From JBECKS01 sp964557005 (lineage in GTDB: Bacteria > Pseudomonadota > Gammaproteobacteria > Pseudomonadales > JBECKS01): 64,000 nt of DNA. Location of the stretch: the NCBI GenBank assembly GCA_964557005.1, contig CAZKYI010000005.1, forward strand, positions 1-64,000, in the 5' to 3' direction. The translations under genes were made by a program, and so were the position numbers. Each line of letters opens with the position of its first letter. The stretch's first letter is position 1. This document shows positions 9,343 through 18,573 of this stretch, piece after piece. The notes below the pieces were generated by a model. That model did no database searches, was not told the origin of the DNA, and worked only from the letters and a program-made list of their open reading frames with translations.

Positions 9343-12300
9343 ATGTTCCAGCTTTTCACCAACTATGGATTAGGGAAAATAACAAAAATAATTTCACGTC
9401 GTGCCTTGTCTTTATTGCTGACGTTCTCTGCTCTGATGTTTGTTGCCAACCCTGCTATGGCGGTGATTATGGTTATTGAGCCGCCTGATGTGTCTGCATC
9501 AGGTCTCAATAACCATACTAACTCAGGGCGTATGTCCTATGTTATTAGCTATATTGAAGAAAATAATATCATTCCTTTACAGCTTTATGATGACCCCCGT
9601 TTTTTTGAATTGCGCAGAGCGGATGATGATTCAATGGTCATTTCCGATATTTTTATCAGGTTCATAGATTCTACCTCGCGGGAAATTCGTATTGAAAATA
9701 TTCAGGGTGAAGGTGACTTCTATTTGTATGTTTATGCGGGGACTGCTGAGGATGGGGAGGGCTTTGTAGGTGCAGGTTCTGGAGCTCCGTTTACGGTGGA
9801 CAAAACAGAACCACTGGCAAATTTAACCGGACCTTTTGAAGCGGATTTGGTTACGCCAGTAAACATTATTGAAGCGGGTGATACTGTTTATTACGTGCTC
9901 GATTTCTCTGTCGATCATATGGTTGAACCGTTCAAAAGCAGATATGAGGCAGATATTTTTGCTATTGAGCCTGTGGGTGATGGTAACTGGAGGATCATGA
10001 GCGATGATTATTTCGCACTAACCAATGGAGATTTTTCCGGTGTTGCAAGAGCGAGCCGGACAGGCGCACAGATTGTGATTCGTATACAAAATATTTCAGG
10101 GCCTGAGGAAGATTTCGGTATTTATATCCTTGAGGGTGCCGCCAGCGATTTTGCAATGAATTCATCTCCTAGGTATGAAAGTGATCTTGTTCCTTTCGAT
10201 GATGATATCGGTCCTGATATTTCGATTGGTGCCCCGAATCCTGCACTGACGCATGGTGATTCAGTTGTCTATGGTATTGATTATACTAATTCAACAACGG
10301 TCACTTTGAATAATAACGATATTATTGTACATACTACCGGTGATGTGACGGCTGATTTAACCGTTATGGTTGTTTCCCAGTTTTTTGCCCAGGTGATTTT
10401 CACGAATTTTGTGGGCGAGGGTGAAATTTCATTCAGCATCGCTGCAGGTAGTGCTGCGGATGCTTCCGGCGATCTGGCACCAGCTGCAGGGCCAAGCGCT
10501 TGGGCGACTGTGGATATTTATGGACCACAAGTAGTATTTGGTGAGCCTTCGCCGCTTCACACCGTTTCAGGCCCCGCAATTTTTCCGGTGACTTTTGTGA
10601 GTGCAATCAGTGTATCGCTGGTTCAGACGGATGTGATTGTTAATACAACGGGTAATGTTCAGTACGATAGAGTAGAGGTGAATCCTACTGGTGTTGATGA
10701 TTCTCGTGAAGTACATGTTATTGGTTTGAGTGGTGAAGGCACCGTATCAATCAATATTCCTGCCAATGTGGCGATTGACCCATATTTACAAGGCTCTGTG
10801 GCCAGTGAAGAAAGCCCTGCAGTTCAGGTAGGGCCTTTGCCACCTATGTCAATTTCAATTGGTGCGCCCAATCCAGGTTATACGGTTGCGGGGCCTGTTT
10901 CCTATGTGGTGACTTATGCCGGAGTGGCTGCTATCGGTTTGGATCTTGTGCATCTTTCTGTACAGGCATCGGGAACTGCCTATGCCAATGATATAGCCAT
11001 TACAGGGTCTGGCTTGAGTCGAACCGTAACGCTGAGTGATATTGGTGGGGAAGGTATTCTGGCGCTTATTATTGCAGCAGGTAGTGCTCAGGATGCAGAA
11101 GCCAATTTTGTTGGAGGCATTGCAGGGAATGCCTTTGCTGTTGGTAACAACGATGATGATGGGGACTTGGTGCCCAATGGTCAGGAAGAGCTTGATGGTA
11201 CCGATAGAGATGATCCGGCAAGTTATCTTGATTCGGATGGCGACCTCGTTCCGGATTTTGTAGAGCAGTATCTTGATGCGACGGATAAATTCGATGCGTT
11301 TTCCTACAAGGACAGCGATGATGGTGGTACACCAGATTATGTCGAATCCGTGCGCTTACCGCTTACCGTTGCATTTGCATTTAATGTACTGGATGAATCT
11401 GATGATCAGCATGATAGCGATGGCGATGGTTTGCCTGATTATCTTGAGTTGAAACTCAGAGTCGCAGGAAGTGGCTACCATGAAAATGACAAGGATTTGC
11501 CGGTAGTTGATGGCGATCTGGATAGCGATAGTGATGGTATTGCTGATGGTCTTGAGTTCTACCTGAGTGAGTTGTTAGGTATAGCTGACCCTGGCTTCTA
11601 TGATGATTTTGACAGGGATGGTTATTTCGATCACCACGAAGTCAGGTTTGGGCTGGATCCCGAGCTTGCAGCGGTGCGAAATGATGCGGATTCTGACGGT
11701 ATTCCCGACAGAGTAGAGGCGGCTGCGGGTATCGATATATCCCCGTCTTCAGATATGGATGGCGATGGCATTCCTGACTTTATTGAATATGTGTTTAATC
11801 GTGCACGTGTGAATCTGTTTGACAGCGCCTCTGTTTATATTTCCAGTTTGATTCAAGGCAGTCCATTGATTGATGCAGATACGGATACCGATGAGGATGG
11901 CATGCCGGATCTGGATGAGCTTGCAGCAGGGTTTAATCCTTTGCGAGGTGATGCGCCGGTATTGTGGTTAAGCTTGCGTCAAGGGCAGCCCAAGGCCAGC
12001 GTGTGTCATGTTTCCCTGACTGCGGGAGAAGTCGAAGTTCGCGTGATGATTGGCAATATGCAAACTCATATCAGTCAGGTGGATTGGTCGCTGAGCAATG
12101 CGGATATTCTGGGGATTGCCAATCAGTATTTTGATCGTTTGAGTTTCGATCCCGCAACGCTGACAGCAGGTTTATATGACCTTGTTGTGCGTGTTGAACG
12201 CAACCAGGGTAATGAAACACTCGAATCCACGCTCACACAACATATCCGCATAGCGGCTGGAGTAATACGTGCTGATTTGGATGAAGACGGAATTTGTGAT

Positions 12301-14166
12301 GACAGGGAAACTGTAGTTAGCTCGGTCGCTCAACGAAATCAGGCACCTTTAAATGCTGCCGGAGAACTTCTGCGAAGCCAGCCAGGTCATTTCTTTCACC
12401 TCGGTTATCTTTCACATTTTGTAAATAACGCCAGTAACCTGCAAATACCCTATGCGGTTGTTGAAAGTCGTGGCAACGATTTAACAGCAACGACAGTCGA
12501 GGATATTGTTGACAGCCAGTTTGGTAATCTGATTCCTCGTGTGCATTTTGAATTGCGTAATCTGCCTTCAGTGGGTGCGAGTGCACAATTGATACTTCCG
12601 CTTGTATCGCTCACCGATGGTTTGCCTGCGTCTGCTCAATATCGTGTGTTGGCAAACACTGGTTGGCAAAATTTTGATACCACAGAAGATGTGCTCGAAT
12701 CTGCTCCGCAAAACTGCCATAACTCGCCTGTATTTGAATCTGGCTTAAAGCAAGGTTATCGCTGTATTCGTATGACCATGCGTGATGGGGGTGCTAATGA
12801 TCTGGATGGTGTATTAAACGGTTTGATCCTGCATTTGGGTGCACCAGCCTTGCAAGGTGCAGCGCATGTCGATAATCCTGATGAAGGGGAAGAAGAGAAT
12901 CCTGATACAGATTTCGTTGCAGGAAAACGTACCATTGTTGTGGGTGAAGCCGGAAGCCTGAATGTGCTGGTGATGGCTTTGTTATGGATGATGTTGATGT
13001 TCAGGCTGTCTGTGCAGCATCTTCCACGATTCATTTTTTTTTCGGGCTTGCTGTTTTCGTTGTCACTGCACGCAGATGAAACAAGTGACAAGAACTGGTT
13101 GGCACGTACCTGGGACAAGTTGCCTTTACCGGGGCTTGAGCATTTTTATGCGGGTGTGGGTTTGGGGCAGTCAGGTCTGGATGGCGATTTTTCCAATCTT
13201 TATGATGTCAAGGATGACAGTGATTTTGGCTTCAAGTTGTGGCTCGATTATCAATTCAGGGAAAGGTGGTTTGCTGAATTTGAATATGCCAATCTGGGTG
13301 AAAGCAGTGTGCAAGCCAGTGCCGCTGCGCTTGCCGCCAATGTTTTTCCTGCGCAATTTACTGAAACGATTGCATACCAGCATACCAGCATAACCGCTTT
13401 GTATGATTATCCACTCCCTTATGAAAAATTTTCTGTGTTTGCCAAGGCGGGGATTGCCTATGCGGATATTCAGTCAGATTGGGATATTGAGGTAGCGGAT
13501 CGTTTTTCTCCAAGCATCGGTTTGGGTACCCAGTATCGTTTCAATAAAAAATATATTGCGCGTTTGGAATACGAAACGTTTAGCAAAGACAGCAATCTGC
13601 TTTCTCTCGCCATTGCCATGCGTCTGGCCGAGCCAAAACAGCAAGAGCAAGCTGAGGCGCTTGCACAGCCAGAACCTGTAGCAGCAGCGGTATCTGAAGA
13701 AGAACAACTGGCACAGGCACAGGAAGAGCAAGTACCGCAAACGCTTGAAGAGTTTATGAAAGCGCTGGAGCCAGAGGAGCCCAGCATGAGCATGGAAGAA
13801 CTCTATGCCGACCTGAAAGCCAGCATTGAACCAAGTTCCTTGTTTGAACAAGACTCTGCGGCATTGAGTAGAAGACTCATGGCGAATCTTGATGAGCTGG
13901 TGCACTTCCTTGATACCTATCCCAATGTGCGTGTTGTAATTACGGGGCATGCCAGTGATGAAGGCGGCGAGTTCTATAATGAAAATCTTTCACGCTTGCG
14001 TGCACATGGTGCCAAAATCTATTTGCAGGCAAATGGCATCAGTGAAGAAAGGGTTATCGTAAGAGCACGAGGTATGCACTTCCCCAAATTTACCGAGATG
14101 GACGACGACTATCGAATTCGTAACCGCAGGGTCGAATATGATTTCTATATTCCAAAGAAAAAATAA
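9343..14166 (+). CDS. Large surface protein: Ig-like repeats, calcium-type DxDxDG repeats, choice-of-anchor domain, fused OmpA-type barrel and OmpA domain
   Basis: A 1607-residue protein with SD AGGGG 7 bases before ATG and a signal peptide ending near NPAMA (residue about 40). Residues 290-600 hold Ig-like modules with repeats such as SIGAPNP and GEG...AAGSAADA. Residues 600-870 hold eight thrombospondin-type-3-like D.D.DG motifs (DSDGDLVPD, DSDGDGLPD, DADSDGIPD), probably binding Ca2+. Residues about 1000-1170 resemble the choice-of-anchor U domain (GWQNF, then DGGANDLDGVLNGLI). A hydrophobic helix (1204-1222) and a second signal-like segment ending SLHA (1229-1244) follow. After these come an OmpA-like beta-barrel (1255-1425), a Q/E/A-rich linker, and an OmpA peptidoglycan-binding domain (GHASDEGGEFYNENLS, NRRVEY). 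It looks like two exported proteins joined in frame. Its role is probably surface attachment. Confidence 0.75.
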   Translation: MFQLFTNYGLGKITKIISRRALSLLLTFSALMFVANPAMAVIMVIEPPDVSASGLNNHTNSGRMSYVISYIEENNIIPLQLYDDPRFFELRRADDDSMVISDIFIRFIDSTSREIRIENIQGEGDFYLYVYAGTAEDGEGFVGAGSGAPFTVDKTEPLANLTGPFEADLVTPVNIIEAGDTVYYVLDFSVDHMVEPFKSRYEADIFAIEPVGDGNWRIMSDDYFALTNGDFSGVARASRTGAQIVIRIQNISGPEEDFGIYILEGAASDFAMNSSPRYESDLVPFDDDIGPDISIGAPNPALTHGDSVVYGIDYTNSTTVTLNNNDIIVHTTGDVTADLTVMVVSQFFAQVIFTNFVGEGEISFSIAAGSAADASGDLAPAAGPSAWATVDIYGPQVVFGEPSPLHTVSGPAIFPVTFVSAISVSLVQTDVIVNTTGNVQYDRVEVNPTGVDDSREVHVIGLSGEGTVSINIPANVAIDPYLQGSVASEESPAVQVGPLPPMSISIGAPNPGYTVAGPVSYVVTYAGVAAIGLDLVHLSVQASGTAYANDIAITGSGLSRTVTLSDIGGEGILALIIAAGSAQDAEANFVGGIAGNAFAVGNNDDDGDLVPNGQEELDGTDRDDPASYLDSDGDLVPDFVEQYLDATDKFDAFSYKDSDDGGTPDYVESVRLPLTVAFAFNVLDESDDQHDSDGDGLPDYLELKLRVAGSGYHENDKDLPVVDGDLDSDSDGIADGLEFYLSELLGIADPGFYDDFDRDGYFDHHEVRFGLDPELAAVRNDADSDGIPDRVEAAAGIDISPSSDMDGDGIPDFIEYVFNRARVNLFDSASVYISSLIQGSPLIDADTDTDEDGMPDLDELAAGFNPLRGDAPVLWLSLRQGQPKASVCHVSLTAGEVEVRVMIGNMQTHISQVDWSLSNADILGIANQYFDRLSFDPATLTAGLYDLVVRVERNQGNETLESTLTQHIRIAAGVIRADLDEDGICDDRETVVSSVAQRNQAPLNAAGELLRSQPGHFFHLGYLSHFVNNASNLQIPYAVVESRGNDLTATTVEDIVDSQFGNLIPRVHFELRNLPSVGASAQLILPLVSLTDGLPASAQYRVLANTGWQNFDTTEDVLESAPQNCHNSPVFESGLKQGYRCIRMTMRDGGANDLDGVLNGLILHLGAPALQGAAHVDNPDEGEEENPDTDFVAGKRTIVVGEAGSLNVLVMALLWMMLMFRLSVQHLPRFIFFSGLLFSLSLHADETSDKNWLARTWDKLPLPGLEHFYAGVGLGQSGLDGDFSNLYDVKDDSDFGFKLWLDYQFRERWFAEFEYANLGESSVQASAAALAANVFPAQFTETIAYQHTSITALYDYPLPYEKFSVFAKAGIAYADIQSDWDIEVADRFSPSIGLGTQYRFNKKYIARLEYETFSKDSNLLSLAIAMRLAEPKQQEQAEALAQPEPVAAAVSEEEQLAQAQEEQVPQTLEEFMKALEPEEPSMSMEELYADLKASIEPSSLFEQDSAALSRRLMANLDELVHFLDTYPNVRVVITGHASDEGGEFYNENLSRLRAHGAKIYLQANGISEERVIVRARGMHFPKFTEMDDDYRIRNRRVEYDFYIPKKK

Positions 14167-14189
14167 CAAAAGTTAACAATAGAAAAATA

Positions 14190-14216
14190 AAAAAGGCCGC
14201 TAAGCGGCCTTTTTTA
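14190..14216 (+). terminator. Rho-independent terminator after the surface-protein gene
   Basis: A stem AAAAGGCCGC / GCGGCCTTTT with a TAA loop and T-run lies 24 bases after the stop codon at 14164-14166. Confidence 0.92.
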
Positions 14217-14217
14217 T

Positions 14218-14284
14218 TGTCATCCTGAGGAACGTAGTGACGAAGGATCTCTAAACAGATTCTTCGGCTTTGCCTCAAATGACA
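14218..14284. repeat. Intergenic imperfect palindrome (REP-like)
   Basis: The sequence opens TGTCATCCTGAGGAACG and CGAAGGATCT and closes AGATTCTTCGGC and CCTCAAATGACA; the two arms are imperfect inverted repeats. The TGTCATCCTGAG...CGAAGGATCT arm is a common form of dispersed bacterial intergenic palindrome. It lies between a terminator and the end of a convergent gene. Confidence 0.6.
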
Positions 14285-14289
14285 TTGTT

Positions 14290-15429
14290 CTAAAATCCGC
14301 TCAAATCCGCATAGCGCTTTTTATGATAGCTTGCATTTCCAAAAGTCTGAATCAGCACACGAATGCGTTTAAGGAAGAAGCCAATATCTTCTTCATCGGT
14401 CATGCCAATGCCACCAAACATTTGAATACCTTCGTTACTGACCAACTGTGCTGTGTCACTAACCAACGCTTTGGCCATGCTCACATAACGGCTGGCTTCA
14501 GCATCGTTATTTTCCAGAGCCACCAGCGCCTTTCGTACACAGGCCTTACTGAGTTCGATTTCTGAAAACATATCGGCTGCACGATGTTGCAGTGCCTGAA
14601 AGCTGCCAATCAATACGTCAAACTGTGTGCGGGTTTTCAGGTAGTCGACAATACGCCCGAAAGCTTCCTGTGTTGCACCGAGAGTTTCTGCTGCCAGACA
14701 GGCGTTGGCAATATCGAGAGTTTTTGCAATGGCATCAAAAGCTGAACCTGCTTCACCTAACAAGCTGGTGCTTTCGACTTTAACCTGCCTGAGTTTTACA
14801 CGTGCAGCATTGTGAAAATCCACCATATAGTTGCGGGTGATTTCTACTCCAGCTGCATTTGCATCGACCACAAAAACAGACAGTCCGTTTCTATCATCGC
14901 GTTTCCCGCCGGTGCGAGCGACGACCAACAATTTCTGTGCGATGTGGCCATCAATCACAAACACCTTTTCGCCATTGATTACAAAACCATCGCCATCGGC
15001 TTTTGCTTCGCATTGAATATTTGCAGGGTTATGGTGAGCACCTTCATCCAGCGCAAGTGCACACAGTAACTCGCCCGATGCGATGTTGCCGAGCAGGTTT
15101 GCTTTTTGCTGAGGGTTGCCCAGTTGCTGAATCAGGCTGCTACTTAAAATGGCACTGGAAAGCAGCGGGGTGGCAGCCAGGCCGCGGCCACATTCTTCAC
15201 TGATCAAGCCCATCCACAAAGCACCTAAACCCAAACCGCCAAAGGCTTCATCAATCAGAATGCCTGCCCAGCCCAGTTCGGCCATTTCCTTCCAGGTATC
15301 GGCATCAATCCCTGTTGAAATCTTGTTATCACGCAAGCTACGCAGTGCAGCAACAGGCAAGCGTTCCTGCACGAATTTTCTGGCAGCATCCTGTAGTTGT
15401 ATTTGTTCTTCGTTCAAGACTAAAGACAT
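14290..15429 (-). CDS. Acyl-CoA dehydrogenase-like subunit lacking the catalytic glutamate
   Basis: A 379-residue acyl-CoA dehydrogenase-family protein. The ATG at 15429 (MSLVLNEEQIQLQD) has GGGGAAG 9 bases upstream and is preferred over upstream extensions. The N-terminal helical domain, middle beta domain and C-terminal helical domain (MFGGIGMTDEEDIGFFLKR) are present. The C-terminal stretch that should carry the catalytic Glu (usual pattern YEGTSEIQ) reads QTFGNASYHKKRYADL, with no Glu. It lies 16 bases downstream of a second, intact acyl-CoA dehydrogenase gene, so the two probably form a heteromeric enzyme, as for mycobacterial steroid FadE pairs. The substrate is unknown. Confidence 0.85.
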   Translation of the reverse strand: MSLVLNEEQIQLQDAARKFVQERLPVAALRSLRDNKISTGIDADTWKEMAELGWAGILIDEAFGGLGLGALWMGLISEECGRGLAATPLLSSAILSSSLIQQLGNPQQKANLLGNIASGELLCALALDEGAHHNPANIQCEAKADGDGFVINGEKVFVIDGHIAQKLLVVARTGGKRDDRNGLSVFVVDANAAGVEITRNYMVDFHNAARVKLRQVKVESTSLLGEAGSAFDAIAKTLDIANACLAAETLGATQEAFGRIVDYLKTRTQFDVLIGSFQALQHRAADMFSEIELSKACVRKALVALENNDAEASRYVSMAKALVSDTAQLVSNEGIQMFGGIGMTDEEDIGFFLKRIRVLIQTFGNASYHKKRYADLSGF

Positions 15430-15445
15430 GATTGCTTCCCCTGTA

Positions 15446-16645
15446 CTATTTGGGTAAACCCAACACGCGTTGGGCGATGATGTTCTTCTGAATTTCGCTG
15501 GTGCCACCTTCAATGGAATTACCTTTCGAGCGTAACCATGAACGCGTGATACTGGTTTCCATATCGCTGAACCCTTCTCCTTCCCAGCCCAGGCCCTGAT
15601 TTCCCATCAATTCAATCATCAGTTCGTAGCGTTTTTTATTCAGCTCGCAACCGTAGAGTTTAAAAATCGAACTGGCTGCTCCAGGTGCTCCGCCTGCTCT
15701 GGCTTCTTCGGCAGCTTGCTGCATGGTGAGTGCGAAGGCCTCGTTTTTAATTTCAAAATCGGCCACTTTCTGGCGAGCAATGGGGTCGGCGATTTTTCCG
15801 TCTTCTTCACCCAGATATTCTTTTGCAATGCTTACCATCGTGTAAGCACCAGCATTGCCATCAAGGCCGCCTTTGGATAAACCAAAACCTGCCACCATTG
15901 AGCGCTCGTGTTGTAGCAATTCTTTGGCGATAGTCCAGCCCTTGTTGATTTCACCGACCATGTTGCCCTTGGGCACTTTTACATTATCGAAAAAGCTCTG
16001 GCAGAAAATCGAAGCACCGGAAATCAACTTGATGGGTTTGACATCAACGCCCTCACTTTCCATATCGAACAACACAAAGCTGATACCATCGTGTTTGGTG
16101 GTTTTATCGGTTCTTACCAGACAGAACATCCAGTCGGCATGATTGCCGTAAGAAGTCCAGATTTTTGAGCCATTGATAAGCCAGTGGTCGCCCTTGTCTT
16201 CACAGGCAGTTTGCAAACCGGCCAAATCAGAACCGGCACCAGGTTCGGAATAGCCCTGACACCAGCGAATTTCACCTCGAATGATTTTGGGAAGATGTTC
16301 TTGCTTTTGTGCTTCTGTGCCGTATCTCAGCAGCACGGGGCCGAGCATCCAGATGCCAAAACTGGCCAGTGCCAAACGGCAGTTGGCTTTACCCAGTTCG
16401 CTTTGTAGCACACGATTTTCAGCATCACTTAAACCACCACCGCCATAAGCTTTTGGCCAGGTTGGTGCAGTCCAGCCTTTGGCAGCCATACGGTCGAGCC
16501 AGAGTTTGGAATCAGGATTTTTATAAACAGCTTTCCTGCCACCCCAAACCTGATCGGCATCGGTGGCAGGGGCTTTGAGGGACTCTGGATAGTTTTGGGC
16601 TATCCATTCACGACATTCTTCTCTAAAGGCTTCTAGGTTGCTCAC
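15446..16645 (-). CDS. Acyl-CoA dehydrogenase, catalytic subunit
   Basis: A 399-residue FAD-dependent acyl-CoA dehydrogenase that introduces a 2,3 double bond in an acyl-CoA. It starts with GTG at 16645, with AGGAG 6 bases upstream. Motifs: WCQGYSEPGAGSDLAGLQT in the FAD/substrate region, and C-terminal SIEGGTSEIQKNIIAQR with the catalytic Glu. It is the first gene of a pair with the Glu-less partner downstream. The QGYSEPGAGSDLA and GNSIEGGTSEIQ signatures are common in enzymes for bulky or steroid-like acyl-CoAs, but the sequence does not fix the substrate. Confidence 0.92.
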   Translation of the reverse strand: MSNLEAFREECREWIAQNYPESLKAPATDADQVWGGRKAVYKNPDSKLWLDRMAAKGWTAPTWPKAYGGGGLSDAENRVLQSELGKANCRLALASFGIWMLGPVLLRYGTEAQKQEHLPKIIRGEIRWCQGYSEPGAGSDLAGLQTACEDKGDHWLINGSKIWTSYGNHADWMFCLVRTDKTTKHDGISFVLFDMESEGVDVKPIKLISGASIFCQSFFDNVKVPKGNMVGEINKGWTIAKELLQHERSMVAGFGLSKGGLDGNAGAYTMVSIAKEYLGEEDGKIADPIARQKVADFEIKNEAFALTMQQAAEEARAGGAPGAASSIFKLYGCELNKKRYELMIELMGNQGLGWEGEGFSDMETSITRSWLRSKGNSIEGGTSEIQKNIIAQRVLGLPK

Positions 16646-16740
16646 TTGAGGCTCCTGCTGCGTGATTTGGTTTTCAGAAAATAGAGCGGCGCAATGTAGT
16701 CAGGCAACATTTGTTCGACAAACTCCATTTAGATGAGGTG

Positions 16741-18549
16741 TTAGCTGGTAATTTCTATCAGCACTTCCCCGGGTGTGACGCGATCGCCTTTTTGTACGTG
16801 AATGGCACTGACCACACCATCAATGTCGGCGGGAATTTCGTTTTCCATTTTCATGGCTTCGGTGACCAATACACCCTGACCCGCTTTTACACGATCACCG
16901 GTTTTCACGAGCACATCGACAATGTTGCCAGGCATGGCGGTGGTGATGTGTCCAGCTTGAGTGGCTTTCTTGCGTTTGCTGCCACCTGCTTCGCCAGTGT
17001 ATTGATTGCGTGGCTCGAAAATGGCTTCTTCAGGCATGCCATCAAGCGAAAGATAGAGCTTGCGTTTGCCATTCCCCGCATCACCCACACCGGTAATCGC
17101 TACTTCGTAGATTTCACCATGCACATCAATAGTGAATTCTGTGGCTTCGCTGGCGGTGGATGTTTTCCCTGCGACAGGCTCAGGTAATAAGGCTTCGGGT
17201 TTTAAAGTGCCATTGGCTCTTTGTTGCAGATATTCCTTGCCCAAGTCAGGAAACATGGCGTAGGTGAGTACGTCTTCCTCATTCAGGGCGAGTTCGCCGA
17301 TTTCCTTTCTGAGCCTGACAAGTTCGGGTGCCAGTTGATCTGCCGGACGACCTTCCACAGGTATTTCATTGCCAATGGCTTTCTTCTGAATGCTCGCATT
17401 GACGGGTGCAGGAGCCTGACCATAACCACCGAGAAAATAGCGTTTCACTTCATTGGTAATGGTTTTGTAACGTTCACCTGACAGCACGTTGTAAACCGCC
17501 TGTGTGCCGACAATTTGCGAGCTGGGTGTCACCAGTGGCGGGTAGCCCAAATCAGCACGCACACGCGGAATTTCGTCAAACACTTCGCGGATTTTATCGA
17601 GTGCGTGTTGTTCCTTGAGCTGATTGGCCAGATTGGACATCATGCCGCCCGGCACCTGATTGATTTGTACCGACACATCTTCACGGGTGAATTCACTTTC
17701 AAATTGATGGTACTTTTTACGCACTTCACGAAAGTAATCGGCGATTTCGCTCAGGAGCGCCAAATCCAGCCCTGTGTCATAGGGGCTGTTTTTCAGAGCG
17801 GCCACTTGTGATTCGGTTGCAGGGTGACTGGTGCCACCTGCAAAAGCAGAGATGGCGGTATCCAGTCGGTCAATTCCTGCTTCAACCGCTTTCAGTTGGC
17901 AAAGCGGCGCAAGCCCCGCAGTGGAATGGCTGTGTAATACCAAAGGTAAATCGACGGCTTCTTTCAAGGCTTTTACCAGCTCATAGGTGGCATAAGGCGT
18001 GAGTAAGCCTGCCATATCTTTGATGGCGATGGAGTCGGCACCCATATCACGCATGTGTCTGGCTTGCTCTACAAACAGTTGCAGTGTGTGTACAGGGCTG
18101 GTGGTATAACAAAGGGTTCCCTGGGCGTGTTTGCCGGATTTTTTCACGGCTTTCATGGCAACTTCGATATTGCGTAAATCATTCAGGGCATCGAATACAC
18201 GAAACACGTCCATACCGTTTTCGGCAGATTTTTGTACAAAGGCTTCGACCACATCATCGGCATAATGGCGATAGCCAAGCAGATTTTGCCCACGCAATAA
18301 CATTTGCAAGCGTGTGTTAGGCAGGGCTTCGCGTAATTTTCTCAGGCGCTCCCAAGGGTCTTCCTTGAGGAAACGTACACAGGCATCAAAGGTGGCTCCA
18401 CCCCACACTTCGAGTGACCAGAAGCCCACCCTATCGAGTTTCTCACACACGGGCAGCATGTCTTCGGTGCGCATGCGTGTTGCAATCAGGGATTGATGCG
18501 CATCTCTGAGAATGACATCGGTGATTTCAATTTTTTTCGGGCTGTTCAT
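16741..18549 (-). CDS. pycB: Pyruvate carboxylase subunit B / oxaloacetate decarboxylase alpha-type
   Basis: A 602-residue carboxyltransferase plus biotin carrier. The N-terminal HMGL-like carboxyltransferase domain starts TDVILRDAHQSLIATRMRTE, has WGGATFDACVRFL, and carries the metal-site HSHSTAGLAP. The C-terminal biotinyl domain has EAMKMENEI with the biotinylated Lys. Together with the biotin carboxylase encoded 24 bases upstream it makes the two-subunit pyruvate carboxylase seen in Pseudomonas, giving oxaloacetate for anaplerosis. No membrane beta/gamma subunits of a Na+ pump are nearby, which argues against a decarboxylase pump. Confidence 0.9.
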   Translation of the reverse strand: MNSPKKIEITDVILRDAHQSLIATRMRTEDMLPVCEKLDRVGFWSLEVWGGATFDACVRFLKEDPWERLRKLREALPNTRLQMLLRGQNLLGYRHYADDVVEAFVQKSAENGMDVFRVFDALNDLRNIEVAMKAVKKSGKHAQGTLCYTTSPVHTLQLFVEQARHMRDMGADSIAIKDMAGLLTPYATYELVKALKEAVDLPLVLHSHSTAGLAPLCQLKAVEAGIDRLDTAISAFAGGTSHPATESQVAALKNSPYDTGLDLALLSEIADYFREVRKKYHQFESEFTREDVSVQINQVPGGMMSNLANQLKEQHALDKIREVFDEIPRVRADLGYPPLVTPSSQIVGTQAVYNVLSGERYKTITNEVKRYFLGGYGQAPAPVNASIQKKAIGNEIPVEGRPADQLAPELVRLRKEIGELALNEEDVLTYAMFPDLGKEYLQQRANGTLKPEALLPEPVAGKTSTASEATEFTIDVHGEIYEVAITGVGDAGNGKRKLYLSLDGMPEEAIFEPRNQYTGEAGGSKRKKATQAGHITTAMPGNIVDVLVKTGDRVKAGQGVLVTEAMKMENEIPADIDGVVSAIHVQKGDRVTPGEVLIEITS

Positions 18550-18573
18550 CGCTAACCTCTGTTGAAAATACTT

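Noticed and set aside
16700..16715. AACA-TT-TGTT near the acyl-CoA dehydrogenase genes as a further TetR operator
   Set aside because: The core differs at the outer positions and lies between two same-strand genes away from the start; too weak.
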